In this document: positions 12,412 through 23,995 of the stretch, piece by piece
How positions within the stretch are numbered: the stretch's first letter is position 1
Layout: each line of letters opens with the position of its first letter
Source of the DNA: Rhodotorula mucilaginosa
Lineage: Eukaryota; Basidiomycota; Microbotryomycetes; Sporidiobolales; Sporidiobolaceae
Length of the DNA stretch: 64,000 nt
Reading direction: 5' to 3'
Assembly: GCA_034406715.1 (NCBI GenBank)
Contig: CP137878.1
Location: 124,001-188,000, forward strand
The notes under the pieces: generated by a model
The model's input: the letters and a program-made list of their open reading frames with translations, nothing else
Told to the model about the DNA's origin: nothing
The model's database searches: none
Program-made: the position numbers and the translations under genes

Positions 12412-13054
12412 TCAATTGCCGCGCGCGCCTCCGGGATCGTCGCACGCACCTTTTCCTTTGCCTCCTCCACCGCTAGAGTGATGCGAAGATGCCGGTTGTC
12501 GCTCGTACGCGTTCGGTTCGGGTCTCGTCGCCGCCTCCTCCTCAACCTCAACTTGAGTTCCATTCGCCGTCCCCCGTGTTGCGGACCCTCCTGATGATGA
12601 TCCGCCGCCCGAGCACTCGTCTCCATCGTGATGGTGGTGGTGGTGTCGTCGCCTCGGATTTCTGCCTTGTCGACTGTCTCGAGATCCGCCACTGCTGCTG
12701 CTCGAGTCGGACTCGTCCGAGGATTCGTCAAACTCTTTCGGTTTGTGGTAGATACAGCAGACTGTGGTGGGGGTCGCTTGAAGTGTGTCAATACTCTGTC
12801 CTCGTAGATGGAGAGAGAGAGAGAGGATGCTGACTCTTTGACTTTTTGCGGTTCAACCCCTCGTTGTCTACGGTTTCCTCGCTCCATTGGACTCGCGTGC
12901 CGGGCATGGCTCTCGCTCGAAGTCGGAGTGTGCCGACGGTGGAGGACGAGCCAGCTTCGGGTTGAGCGTGGTCTGGAGTGGGCGTCGGGGTAACGGTGAC
13001 GGTGCGAGAGCCGTCCGAGGCGGGGGCAGCGGCGGCGCGTTGGGCGGTGGCCAT
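12412..13054 (-). CDS. YPI1: protein phosphatase 1 regulator Ypi1 / PPP1R11
   Basis: Two exons on the minus strand: 13054-12835 and 12761-12412; 189 aa. The junction splits the Ile codon inside the family signature KKSKICCIYHKP, which supports the splice. The order is: Ala/Thr/Pro-rich N-terminus, TLRLRARA, the PP1-binding stretch RVQWSEETVDNEGLNR, KKSKICCIYHKPKEFDESS, a His-run (five His), and a late NAYERQP motif known from fungal Ypi1. The protein binds and tunes type-1 phosphatase in the nucleus (chromosome segregation, glycogen control in yeast). An in-frame ATG 17 codons upstream (13105) is possible; 13054 is chosen because family members start close to the TLRLR region. It is convergent with the glycosyltransferase and divergent from the giant acidic-protein gene. 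Confidence 0.9.
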
Positions 13055-13358
13055 CGTTCGGTTCGGTTCGCTTGCGAGTGGTTTTGGGTCAGAGCTCTGA
13101 TCCAAGCAGCCGCAGAGTTCAAGTCAAGATTGAGAGGCTCGGCGAGAGAGAGAGAAGTCGTCACCGCAACCCTGGTCAAGCTCCACCGCCAGCTGCAGTC
13201 CCGAGTCGAGTTGCGTGAGTCTTGTAGCGAGTACGAAAGCGTCGCTGTTCCTGTCCACGCTCACCCCCTTTGCGGTCCACAGTGATCTGTCCCCTCTGCC
13301 CTCCCTCCCCGCCTCGCTCCACTCCACTCCAGTCCACTCACTCCCGCAGAGGGGGGCT
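13055..13358. promoter_or_regulatory. shared divergent promoter region of YPI1 and the acidic-protein gene
   Basis: 304 bp between two start codons pointing away from each other. On the plus strand a GTGAGT donor (about 13213) and a CCGCAG acceptor just before the ATG at 13359 suggest a 5'-UTR intron of the acidic-protein gene. No clear TATA box is seen. Confidence 0.4.
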
Positions 13359-16300
13359 ATGGCCAACGATGGTCATCACTACAGCACTCCACAGCCACCC
13401 GCTGCCAGGGCCAAGGGCAGCCCCGCCGGTGTAGCAGCGACCACTCCTCGATCGCTCAGCAGCTACCCCACCTCGCTCCGAACCTCGCTCTACCACAACA
13501 ACTCGCCAGCTACAGCAGCGACACCATACTCGAGTCGAGTGCCGCTCGTCGCTCAACTGCATGCGCCGACCACGGCGAGCGCTGCTGCTTCGCCTCGAAC
13601 TTCGCTCACTCGAGTTCATGCTCGCCCCGTTGCCGCTTCCACCTCAAGCACGACGACGACGACGACCACAACTACGCGCAAGAGACAACCTCGCACGAGC
13701 AACAGCAACCCGTTCGAGGAACTGTCCGCCCCCGCCTTTGATTCCTTCATCGACAATATCACCTCGACCCTCCGTTCCGTCCTCGAACCTCCTCCCGCTC
13801 CTTCTACTTCAGTCGAGGAACGCAAGAGGAGAGAGAGCGAGAGGCAAGAGAGGGAGAGGCGGAGGCAAGTGGCGCGGCTGGAGAGGGAACAGAGGAAACA
13901 GAAGCGAGGAGGGGAGGACGTCTTTGGAGAAGTGGTGGCGGTGGTCGATGCCGCCTCTGCTGCCGTCGACGATGAGGCGGAGGATGGCCGACTCGAGATC
14001 GAGGGCAACCTTCCGCGACGGTGCGTTGGGCTTTCTTTCCAAGAATTTCCGTCGTGAAACCCTTCTTTTGATGCTCACGCGGGGTGCCCTTCTCTCTCTC
14101 CCTACAGGTCCAACCTTACCGCTTCTTCGATCAACAAGTCGAACAGCCCCGTCGATTCAGAGGTGATCGTACTCGATTCCGACGATGAAGACGAAGCACG
14201 GGGGTCGGGCGAGGAGGAGGAGGAGGAGGAGGAGCAGGAAGACCAGCTCGGCGATTACGAAGAAGAGGACGAGGATGGTCGAGGCCAGGCTCGTACCGGA
14301 AACAACAACGACCGCCCCCAGGCATTCTACTCTCGCTCCTCGCGAGATCTCGACAGCGCCGACCAGGAGCGGGACGGCCGCGCCTTCGATCGAATGGACG
14401 ACGAGTCCTTTGCACGAGCAGAAGAAGGAGTTGGAGAGGAAGAAGAACAGAGGGAAGGGGATGCGACTTTTGCGCTCCTCGAGATGCGGCAAGTTGATCG
14501 TCCGGGCAGGAGGAGGACGCCGTTGTTCTTGCAGCGGGGGACGGCGTCGGTGTCGACTTCGGAAGCGGACGCCGAGGAACTGTTCCAGCGCTTCGATGAG
14601 GATGACGACGACGATGACGACGAAGGCGCTCGTGGTCAGGAGGAGCGTTCGGAGGAGGAGGACATGGACGAGATTGAAGGCGATGATGACCAGCAGGAGC
14701 AGCAGGAAGAGGAGGAGGCTGGGTTCGCCCGCCGTTCTCTGTACTCGACGACGGAGGAGGAGGCAGCCGCCGCCGCCGTCGTCGTCGTCGATCAGTCGTA
14801 CACCCTCCTCAAGACCGAGACCGTCACCGCCGCCGAAGAAGACACTTACGACGTCGACGCCCTCGGTGAAGGGATCCAAGAGGATGCGATCGAGATGGAC
14901 CGCAGCGAGCCCGAAGCGGAGGAACAAGACGACGATGACGACCCTTCGGTATTTACGGATCCGTTTGGCCGACCGGTCCGGTACGATTATGGTTTTGCCG
15001 AAGAACAGGGGGTCGGCGCTTCGGAGGAGTACGAAGATGATGTCGAGTACGAAGAGCGAGAGGGGGAGGAGGAGGAGGAGGAGGAGGAGGAGGAGGAGGA
15101 GGAGGAGCGAGACCGGCTCGGTCAGGGCGATGGGGCCGGGTCGGTTGACGAAGAAGGAGAAGCAGCAGACGGTGGGAACGCCATGGACCCTGCCGAGGCC
15201 GAATGGGCTGGACGACGTCCCACTCCCGCTCGACCGCAACCTCGATCAGGTTCAGGCTCCCCAGCCGGTTCCGAACCGGCACCGGCACTGGCAGCAGCGA
15301 CGGCGAGGGATGAGGAGAAGGGCAGAGACGGCTCTGCGTCGCCGCCGCGGTACGCCGAACAGACGCCCGCGGTCGAGGTGCTCGAGTTGGATTCGTCCGA
15401 CTCGGAAGCGGAAGCGGGAAAGGGAGGGGAATCCGAGGTCGACGGTGGTGCTGGCGGTCGAGAGGAGGAGGAGGAGGAGGAGGAGGAGGAGGAGGACCTC
15501 GAGACGGAAGAGGCGGCGTCGGAGGCGGAGGAGGAGGAGCAAAGGGCGAGCTTGACCGCTCAGATGCTCGGCGATGCGGAACCCGAATTCGCTGTCGAAT
15601 CGGCCTCCGCAGTGGTGGAGCAGCGAGGAGATGATCAACTGGCAGGAGGCGACCTCGAGGCCAACGAAGTCGAAGTCGAAGTTGACGATACCGAGGAGCC
15701 GATGGACCTCTCGAACGCGCCTCCGACACCGGCCGCAGTCTTGTTCGAACCCGAACCGAGCGCCGAGACGCCCCCCGTCGCGGCGGCGTCCGGTGCAGAA
15801 CCGACTTTCCTCGCAGAGGCGGATCAATTGATGGAGTTGGGATCCACGGCGACCACCCCGGCGCTGCAGACTCCGGCGGCGGTTCTTGATCCGTCGGATG
15901 GCTACTTCGGGCCGCCTGGTGAGGGTGAGGACAAGGAGGCGGTCGAGTCGGGCGCGTTGGCGGATGTGGACGAGGACGTCGTCATGCAAGAGCGGCAGCC
16001 GGAACCGAGTTCGGCGCCGTTGTCGCAGGCCGCCGACCTTTCAGAAGAAGTCGAAATCACCACCGCGCCGACTCCGCCCCCTCAGGTGGCTCTCCCGCTT
16101 CAAGGACCCGCCGCGGTGCCACCGTCGTCGATTGCTGAAGCCGGCGTCAAAACTTTCGAAGTCGACGAAGCGAACCTCGCCGACGTCGAGGAGGAAGCGG
16201 ACGTCGGCGCCGAGGCTGCGATCGAAATCGAGGCCGTCCACCAAGTCCAACCGCAGCCTGATTCGGAGGCGGACTCGCTCATCATTACGACGGTAGAAGG

Positions 16301-19300
16301 TCCGCCTCCTGCTGACGACGTCGGCATGCAGTCTGACGGCGAGGCGAGCCGCAGTCCGGATGCGCAGGCCGGAGAGTCTGCGGATGCGGCGGGGTCGGGG
16401 ACAAACCCTCTCGAAGCGTTGTACGAGCACGAAGATTCCGAGGTTGGTCGGGACTTTCTAGAACGCAAGAGAACCTGTGCTGACGGGAGCAAGCACTACC
16501 TACAGGTCTCGACTAGCCGCATTCCGTACGAGGCCAAGGGCAAAGGCCGGGCGCCCATGACTCCTTCCGATTTCGACTTTGACGGCGACGCCGACGCTGC
16601 CGCCGACGCCGAGGGCTTCGGCGACGCGGAGTCATCTTCGTCAACCTCGACAGAGTCCGACAATGACCTCGTCGACCGGATCGCATTCGCAATCTCGCAG
16701 TGGCACAGCGTTTCGGACCAGCTCCGGTTCTACGACCGAGACGAGCTCGTCGAAAAGTTGATTGAGCTCCGCGAGCAGTACGAGCACGCGAACAAGACCG
16801 AGTCGCCTTGGGAGATGTTGATCCGGATCCAGCTGTACGACGTCGAGACCGAGTATGAGAGGCGAGAAGCGGCCGGGATCGACGACAGCGATTCGGGGGA
16901 CGACCTGGTCGAGGCCGACGCGAGACGGGAGGAAGGATCGGAGATCCGATCCCAAGCAGGCGGAGTCGAGGACGAGGGATCCTCGGACGCCGAACGGCAC
17001 GCGCTCTTCCTCGACGAGGAGTACGAGCCGGAAGGCGGATCGGTCGACGCCGAACGAATGCGAGACGACTCGGTCTCGCCGCCGAGGCCAGTCGACCGCT
17101 CCGCCTTCCCCGACTCGCCGTCCCCGTCCGGCCCAGACGACGCGCTTTCGGCCGAGCAACTTGCCGCCGAGGCTCGTCTTGCTGCTATTGCAGACGAGCT
17201 CATCGATATGCACGGCTCGGAACCGAACTTCGAGTTGCGCGTCTCGTCGAGCGCTTTGGAAGCGGGCGATGCGCCCGCCGGACCACAACAGCCGCCTTGC
17301 CCGCACTCGCTCTATGCTCTCGACCAGCCCGCCCTCAATCTCGACGCAGAATCTCTTAATTCGACGCAGTTCCCCCCCTCAACTTCAACCTCGCAAGCTG
17401 TCGAAGCCTCGGGAATCACGACACTTACCTTCGGACCGGACTCGGAACCCCCTCTTGAACCTCACCGACCCTTTTTGCGTACTTCGGATAGACCCTCGCA
17501 GGTCCAACACGCCGGCAACATCGAATACGAGCTCGCGCCTCCGCCTAGAACGAGCTCGCCGCCCCGCTTCCCGCCGGTGCCGACCGAGCATCGTGTCGAC
17601 AGTCCTGTGACGGAAGACGGTGACGAGTTGGAGGCTACTCGCGAAGGTTCAGACGAGTTGGTACGGGTTGGCGTCGACGAGGAGGAGATGGCCGACTCGA
17701 CCTTTGTCGGCCGCAACTTGCCTCTGCGAGGGGCAATCGACGCGTCTCGGGAGGACGTGCACGAGCAGGCCGATCTCGAACGCACCCTCGATACCTCCCA
17801 GGCTCTAGTCGTCATCGACGACGACGACGAGGAGGCGGAAGAGCCGAGCGAGCCAGCTCAGAAGCCGGCTGCTCCACCTATCGCGTCTTCGCCTGAACGG
17901 TCGCCTCGAAAACGGATCGGCGCAGCTCCGCCTCCGACGGACGAAGCTGTGCAGGCTACTGCTCCTATCGTCGACGGAGTAGCGCCACCCGTCAATTACG
18001 ACATCCTGCCTGAGGCCGCTGTATACCAAGAGCGGACTCCCGAACCGCCCGTTTTGGCCTCGAATGCTTCGCCCGATGAGGCAAATCAGCCTGCGGAAGC
18101 GCCTGTACCTCAAGACGCTGGTCAGACACGGTCGCTGAAGAGTCCCGAGGAAACCGCGACACTTCCATCCGCACAGCTCAACCGCGAGTCGGCAGCCCAA
18201 GAGGCGACGACCGATTCCCGCGTCCCCTTCCAGCTTCCGCCTACGGTTCATCGTCCAGACAGCCCTATCGACGAGGATGAGCTTTCCGAGGACAGCGACG
18301 TCGTCCGCGTCGGTGTCACGGCCGAAGAAGAATCAGACGCGCGCTTGGTCGAGGAAGCGAAGCCACTCGCGAGCGCCGTCGATGTCTATCACACTTCTCT
18401 GCACGAGCAAGACGATTTCTCCACCGTTTCCACCGGCGGCGACGCAAGCAGTGCGGCGGCCATGACTATCGTCGACGACGATGCGGATGCAAATACCACC
18501 ACGGCGTTCGAGGAGGCTGTGGAGGCGAGCGCAGCGGTTCTCGACTCCGTCCAAGCGACTCAAACATCGCACGACACCTCCGACGCACCTTCTGGACATG
18601 TCTCTCGCATCGAGGAGGCGACCGCCTTCCCTTATGGCGTTGCTCCGCCGCTGAACCCGGACATCGTGCCCGAGCCAAAGTCGCCACAACCCACCGAGAC
18701 GGACGACACCTTCAACGTTGCCGACTTTGTCGCCCTCGGGAGCGATGACGAAGAGGACGAATCCGACGCGCCGTCTTCTGCCGCTCTGCCAATCACGGGA
18801 TCCTTACAAGCGGAGCAGCTCTCGAAGATCGATTCTGAACCGCCTCAAGCGCGTAGCGTCCTCGGCCTCCCGCCTGGAGACGATGTCGCGACTGTCGAAG
18901 CCTCGCCCGCGATGGCGGTTGACTCGGAGGACGAAGACCGCGAGGCCGAGGTGGAGGGTGGAGACCAGGCCGAGCATGCTCTGAACGCCGAGGTACGACT
19001 ATCGTTCATTTTTTCGCTCAACTAACCGGAAAGGTGGCTGACGGTGCATGTGCAACAGCCTGAGCAGGACTTTGAGGGCGCCGAGGAACCGGGTCCGTCT
19101 TCGCCTCTTCACGTTTCAGGCGTCCAGGAACCTGGAGAATGGGATCCATCGTCGCCGATCCGCTTTGGCCACGTCGAGCATGTCGAACGGGACGGCTCTG
19201 CAGACGCAGAAGCCGAGCCGGCTCGTGCGGTCGAGGAGCAACAGACCGCTGTCGTCCAAGTGGTCATCGAAGTCGATACCGACGGCGAGGGCGTTCAGCC

Positions 19301-20697
19301 AACCAATGTGGGTTTGCGACGTTCTCCGGGCATCAGCTCCCGCGCTCATTCATTCTCTTCATCCTGCAGGTCGAGTCTGTGCGTGGAAGCAGCGTGGCGA
19401 CGGAGGGCTTGGTGAGTCGGCCGCCAGATAGGCTTGATTCGTTCCGCCTGCTCATCTCCTTTTCCCGCTCTGCTCAGCTCGACGAATACGGCAATCGCGA
19501 CCCATTTGCGGACCTCGACGTCGTCAGTGCACACTCTCCCGAACCAGAAGCGGAGTCTGCGCCAGGCCGAAACGAGGAGGAGGACCGGCTGAGGCCTGAA
19601 TCGCACGTTGCCGACCCGGAACGGGACAGCGAACTCGACCTGCCTCAAGCTCCCTCGTCAACAGATGACGCAAAGGCAGTCGACGCGATCGACTTTGCCG
19701 AAGAGGTCTCACCGCAAGCGACACAGCCGCAGCGACAAGAAGATGCTCCGGAGCGCCCTGACATGTCTGTTGCCGACGACATTGCATACACCGACTCGGA
19801 CAGCGACGACGACGAGGAAGTGCTGGCTCTGCTTTCCCCGCGTAAACCTGCCCCGGCAGGTCCCTCAAAGGCGGCCAAGGCCACACGGCGCAGTCGAGTC
19901 GAAGCCGTCGCGCAGGACGAGTCGGCCGAATCTTCTTCGCCCGCGGTGCGGCGCTCGAGTCGCCTTTCGACAACTCCGGCTGCTACTCCTGCCCCGCCAA
20001 CGAGGCAAGCCTCGACCTCGAAGCGAACTCGTGCCGAACCTTCGACTCCGCAAGCCACAACTTCTCCCGCCAAGCGCCCTCGACAGTCCAAAACTGTCAA
20101 AGCGGGCGGTGAGGACGAGGTCGCGCCTCTCGGTGTCCGACAGCACCGACACCGGCATCACCTCCCCGAGGTTCACGGTTCCGACACGGACGACGGTGTC
20201 TCTCCGCCCGTGACTCGCTCGCATTGCCACTTTGAACGGTTCAAGATCGCTTCGCAGGCTGATCCGCAAGCTGCGCCATACCTCTTCAACATCCCGGCGG
20301 TGAGTCTCGCCTTGAACGCACATTGCGTGACTTTCTGAGAGCTGACTTGTTTTGGTCGCAGTGCGCCCTCTCCTCCGAGCTCGCTCGTCACACCATCAAA
20401 GCTTTCAATGCAGAGGATCTGGGCCCTGTTGACGAGACAGACGGCTGCGAGGGCATCCAGCTCGGCGGTGTCAACCCGAATGACGCGGACGCGATTCAAG
20501 TGATGGCGTCCCGCCACTCGAACCTCGTCCCGCACGAGGACGTGCTCGATGCGGTTCGCAGGATCGCGGGACCGGAACTGTGGGACGACGGAGCGTGTGA
20601 AGTGGTGCCGCAGGAGGAGGCCAAGCGGACGACTCGGAAGGGAAAGAGGAGGGCACCGGACGACGTGAGTCAGGAATCGGCCAAGAAGCGGAGATGA
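13359..20697 (+). CDS. very large acidic low-complexity protein, function unknown
   Basis: Six exons: 13359-14020, 14108-18992, 19059-19307, 19370-19411, 19478-20299, 20362-20697; about 2,331 aa. Every junction keeps phase. I do not recognise the family. The N-terminal 220 residues are Ser/Thr-rich with one ordered patch (NPFEELSAPAFDSFIDNI) followed by a highly charged Arg/Glu helix (EERKRRESERQERERRR), probably a coiled coil. Residues about 225-1550 are dominated by Glu/Asp runs, including long poly-Glu tracts from GGA/GAG repeats. One ordered island near 860-920 (RIAFAISQWHSVSDQLRFYD, then VEKLIELREQYE) looks helical. The tail has SPRKPAPAG, basic TRRSRVE and KRPRQSK clusters (nuclear-localisation-like), then a conserved-looking segment PPVTRSHCHFERFKI and PYLFNIPACALSSELARHT, and ends in a basic KKRR. 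A nuclear, chromatin- or pore-associated scaffold is a guess from composition only. Confidence 0.72.
15064..15109 (+). repeat. (GGA)n trinucleotide repeat encoding poly-Glu
   Basis: About fifteen uninterrupted GGA/GAG units in frame inside the acidic-protein gene. Shorter runs of the same kind occur near 14207-14235 and 15463-15496. They should be length-variable between strains. Confidence 0.85.
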
Positions 20698-20853
20698 TGC
20701 GTGTGTTGCGCCTCTCAGTATGCAATCTTGAGAACGAGTATCATAGGGGAGTGTTCGCTATGGTGTCCGAGTCTATGGTTGCGGAAAGCGATGAAGCTTC
20801 CGCGTAAGTTCGCCACATGAACTCTCGAGACAGCCAACTACAGGCTCGTATGC

Positions 20854-21946
20854 ATGCCGACCACGATACAAGAATTGCCGTTCGAGCTGCTGGAGCAGAT
20901 CATATCCTTCTCGTTCCCAGACTATGATCCGGACTCTCCTCGGACGCTGACGGCGAGGCAGTCTTTTCTGCGCGACTGCTCGCTCGTCTCGCGACAATTC
21001 CGCTGCCCGGCGCAGGCGGTGCTATGGTCTGTCGTCCGCGTACATGCGACTACGACCGCGAAGCGACTGTTGAACAGTCCGGTCCTCGGAATGTACGGAT
21101 CGAGTTTCGTCGACCTCGCCGGAGTCCACGCAGGGAGCGAAGGCTTGAGCGGCACAGTCGCCGGACGCGTGATCGCAAAGGTTCGAGGCGTGCAGACGTT
21201 GCGGCTGTCTGACTTTGGCCGGCTGAGCGCGCGCGTGCTGCAGAGCCATTCCCTCACCGGTGCGTCCCCTCTTCCGCTCTTCTTCTTCGGAAAAGGCGTA
21301 CTGATGATCTTCGACGGCCATTCGAACAGGTCTACGCACGCTCGATCTCATGACCAGCTTCCCCGACAAGGCGAGCGTGATCGCGTCCCTCCATGTTCCT
21401 TTCCACCTCCGCGAACTCCGACTCTTTAACCGTTCCTACGGCACGACGATCCTCCCCGTCCTCTTCCACACCTGCTCGCATTCCCTCATCTCGCTCACCG
21501 TCTCGATGGGACCCGGTTCGCCGTCGTATACGTCCCTGTTGGATGGGTTCCCCGTCGTCGCGCCGAACCTGGTCCATTTCTCGCTGCAACACCGACCTTC
21601 GCCCGCTTTCAACAACATGCTCGTCCTCCTCGAGCGCCTGACCGTTCTCGAATGCAACTTTGCCGTCGACCTCGCCATGACGCTCGATTCCTTGCCGGCT
21701 ACATCCACCCTGCGCGTGCTCGTGATCGAACTCGACTTCAATCTCCAGCAAGCGGCGGCGATCCTACTCTCGCGACTCGATCAACCCATTCTCGCTAAAC
21801 TCAAGACGTTGCGGATCCCAAGAGCGCCACACCGGGACGAGTTTCGCGAGTTTGGAGGCGACGGACTGCTCGAGCGGTGCCAAGAGCGCGGCATCACCGT
21901 CGAGATTGGCGAAGTCGTCGCATGGCGAACGCGTCTATTCCCTTGA
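20854..21946 (+). CDS. F-box protein
   Basis: Two exons: 20854-21259 and 21330-21946; 340 aa, phase conserved across a codon for Gly. The N-terminus has a typical F-box: TIQELPFELLEQIISFSFPD, then DCSLVSRQFRCPAQAVLW, ending about residue 60. The rest is a Leu-rich region with irregular leucine-rich repeats (RGVQTLRLSDFG, LRTLDLMTSF, FHLRELRLFN, LERLTVLECN), as in many fungal FBD/LRR proteins. Such proteins recruit targets to SCF ubiquitin ligases through Skp1; the target is unknown. It ends 45 bp from the end of the convergent FAD oxidase gene. Confidence 0.83.
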
Positions 21947-21991
21947 TACTTCTCTATAAATTTTACGGCAACCCTGTCTCTCCGCGCACGC

Positions 21992-23792
21992 TCAGAGCTT
22001 GGCACGGAACTTGTCCGCCTCGGGCTTCTTCGCCTGCGCAACTTCGCCCGAATCGAGGTCCCTTCGGATGATCGGCCCTTCTCCTCGGCTCTTGTCCAAC
22101 CGAGACTGGTCGCCGTAGAAGCACCACAGCTTCTTGAGCAATGGCGGCAACCTCCGTTCGAGCGACGAGACGATCCAGTCGCCGACGAGCGGCATGAACT
22201 CTGCGCGAGGGGTCCGGATCAGATGCTTAGCGGACGGGGAGCGTGGGAGCGGAGGAAACGCAGAGACGCACTGAAGGCGTGTCCGCTGCCGCCAGCAGCA
22301 ACAAACAGCGACGGATACCGAGGGTGGTAGTCGAATAGGAAATCGCCAGACTCTCGATCCGAGTACCTATACGAGTGGGAATCGACATGGTCAGCTCGTC
22401 ATTCGTGGGAGAGGGAAGCGATTCGTGTCGCTTGGGGAATGGGAAGTACGCACCAGCACAATCGGGTCTCAACAATGTCTTTTTTCGCGAGCGACGGGTG
22501 GACGCGCGCCATGCCTCTTCGGAGAGCCTCGAGCGCGGCCGCAGGGATTTGCTGCTTCTCGTAACCCGCAGTGAGGATCGTTCGAGGAAGGGAGGGGAAA
22601 GGACCGGTTGGTGAGAGCCAGCCGCGGTCGTGGATCGCTGCGCGAAAGCCGAACGAGGGACGGTCAACGCTGATAGCAGAAAGCGAGGACGGGGCGGGAA
22701 CGTACCAAGCTTGACGATGCCGTCTTTGGTTGGCGGGAAGCAGTAGCTGGCGCAAGAAGACGGGTCAGCGATCGGTGCGATAGACGAGCGCCGCAGAGAA
22801 GCGGAAAGGGGTAGATCTGGCTCACAAGCCGGTGTCCATGAAGAGCGACACGGGCATGTCCTTGTACTGGACCATCTCGTCCTCGGTCAACTGAATGGTC
22901 GCGATCGTCTGCCCAGTCGGCAAGCATGCGTCCTTCAATTCCGGCAGCAGTTTCGGGGTCCAGCTCCCGCAGGCGAGGACGGTCAAGTCCGCTTCGAAAT
23001 GGCGACCGTCGGTGGTGAGGATACCACGGACGTCGGGATGCTGAGGGTCGAAAGAACGGAAGAGGAGGGTCTCGGCTTCGGCGGCGATGAACTTGACGCC
23101 GAGGGAACGGGCGCGGTCGATCGCACCGACGACGGCATCGCGCGAGGCTGCCCAGCCGCCGACGTGATTCCGGTCTGGAGTGGCACTTCTGCATCAGTCA
23201 TAATCCTGGAAGCGACGGCATTGAAGGACGCCCGAGAAACTGACAAGCGATGGCCCCTTGGAAATCGTTCGTCTCGACTTCGTTCGGGTACAGTCTCTTG
23301 ATCCCTTGACCCTCTTCCAAGGTTCCGACGGTGGCTTTCTCGCTCCTGCAGTTGAGGTCGTAACTCTTGGTGACATAGTCGGCTTGCGGGTGCTTGGCGT
23401 CTGTTCCGACGACGACGCCGCACTCGTGAAAGTACGACGACCACCTCGGAGTGCGCCACTCGTCCATGGCGTCGACGGCGAGTTGCTGGTACAGCGGGTC
23501 GGCGTAATCGGCGCGGACAATCTGGTGGCGTGGACGACGCACGGGCGAAGGGGGATCAGCAGCAGCGAACGGAGGGAAGCTTCGGAGTCTTCCAAGTTTC
23601 GGATTTCGGAGGTCGCACCTTGTTGTAATCGCTCGAAGCGGCATCGATTGCGGGCGGTTCTGCTCCTCGCTCGAGGACGGTGATCAAGTCCGGCCTCGAT
23701 TTGTACGGTCCTTCGGCCAGAGTCAACGCGGTCATGGAGCCAAACTCGCCCGCTCCGACGATGAGGACGGTCTGTGGTGGCGCTGGCGACAT
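21992..23792 (-). CDS. FAD-dependent amine oxidase, sarcosine/fructosyl-amino-acid oxidase type, with PTS1
   Basis: Seven exons on the minus strand: 23792-23619, 23521-23245, 23174-22826, 22746-22706, 22637-22454, 22366-22272, 22200-21992; 442 aa. The N-terminus has a Rossmann FAD motif VLIVGAGEFGSM (GxGxxG at 13-18). The middle has RNHVGGWAASRDAV, as in MSOX/FAOX enzymes. Near the end, RLCWYSDRESGDFLFDYHP places Cys341 where monomeric sarcosine oxidase binds flavin covalently, followed by FVAAGGSGHAFKFMPLVG, the second flavin-contact signature. The last residues are AKL, a canonical peroxisomal PTS1. The enzyme should oxidise a secondary amine (sarcosine, pipecolate or glycated amino acid), giving H2O2 inside the peroxisome, where catalase can handle it. 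The substrate cannot be decided from sequence. The exon 2/3 splice (donor GTCAGT, acceptor CTCCAG) is the least certain junction. Confidence 0.86.
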
Positions 23793-23995
23793 GGTTCCTC
23801 GGCGTCTTGAACTAGCAGTGTCTTGTGCAGGGCGCAGAGAGCAGAGGAAGGAGAGAGAGAGAGCCGCGGCAAATTTCGGCGAAGATCTCGGAGTTTCGTT
23901 CCGCGCCAACGCACTTCTCGGCCGACCGAGTTGGACTCGTCTTGCTCGTCTTCTTCGTACTGTAGAGCCTCGACCAGCATAACGGGAGACTTGGC

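Noticed and set aside
14157-15239. A long minus-strand open frame of about 360 codons opposite the acidic-protein gene
   Set aside because: It is the mirror of GAG/GAC-rich coding sequence (poly-Leu/Val product), with no motif and no start context; the plus frame continues for 1,600 codons.
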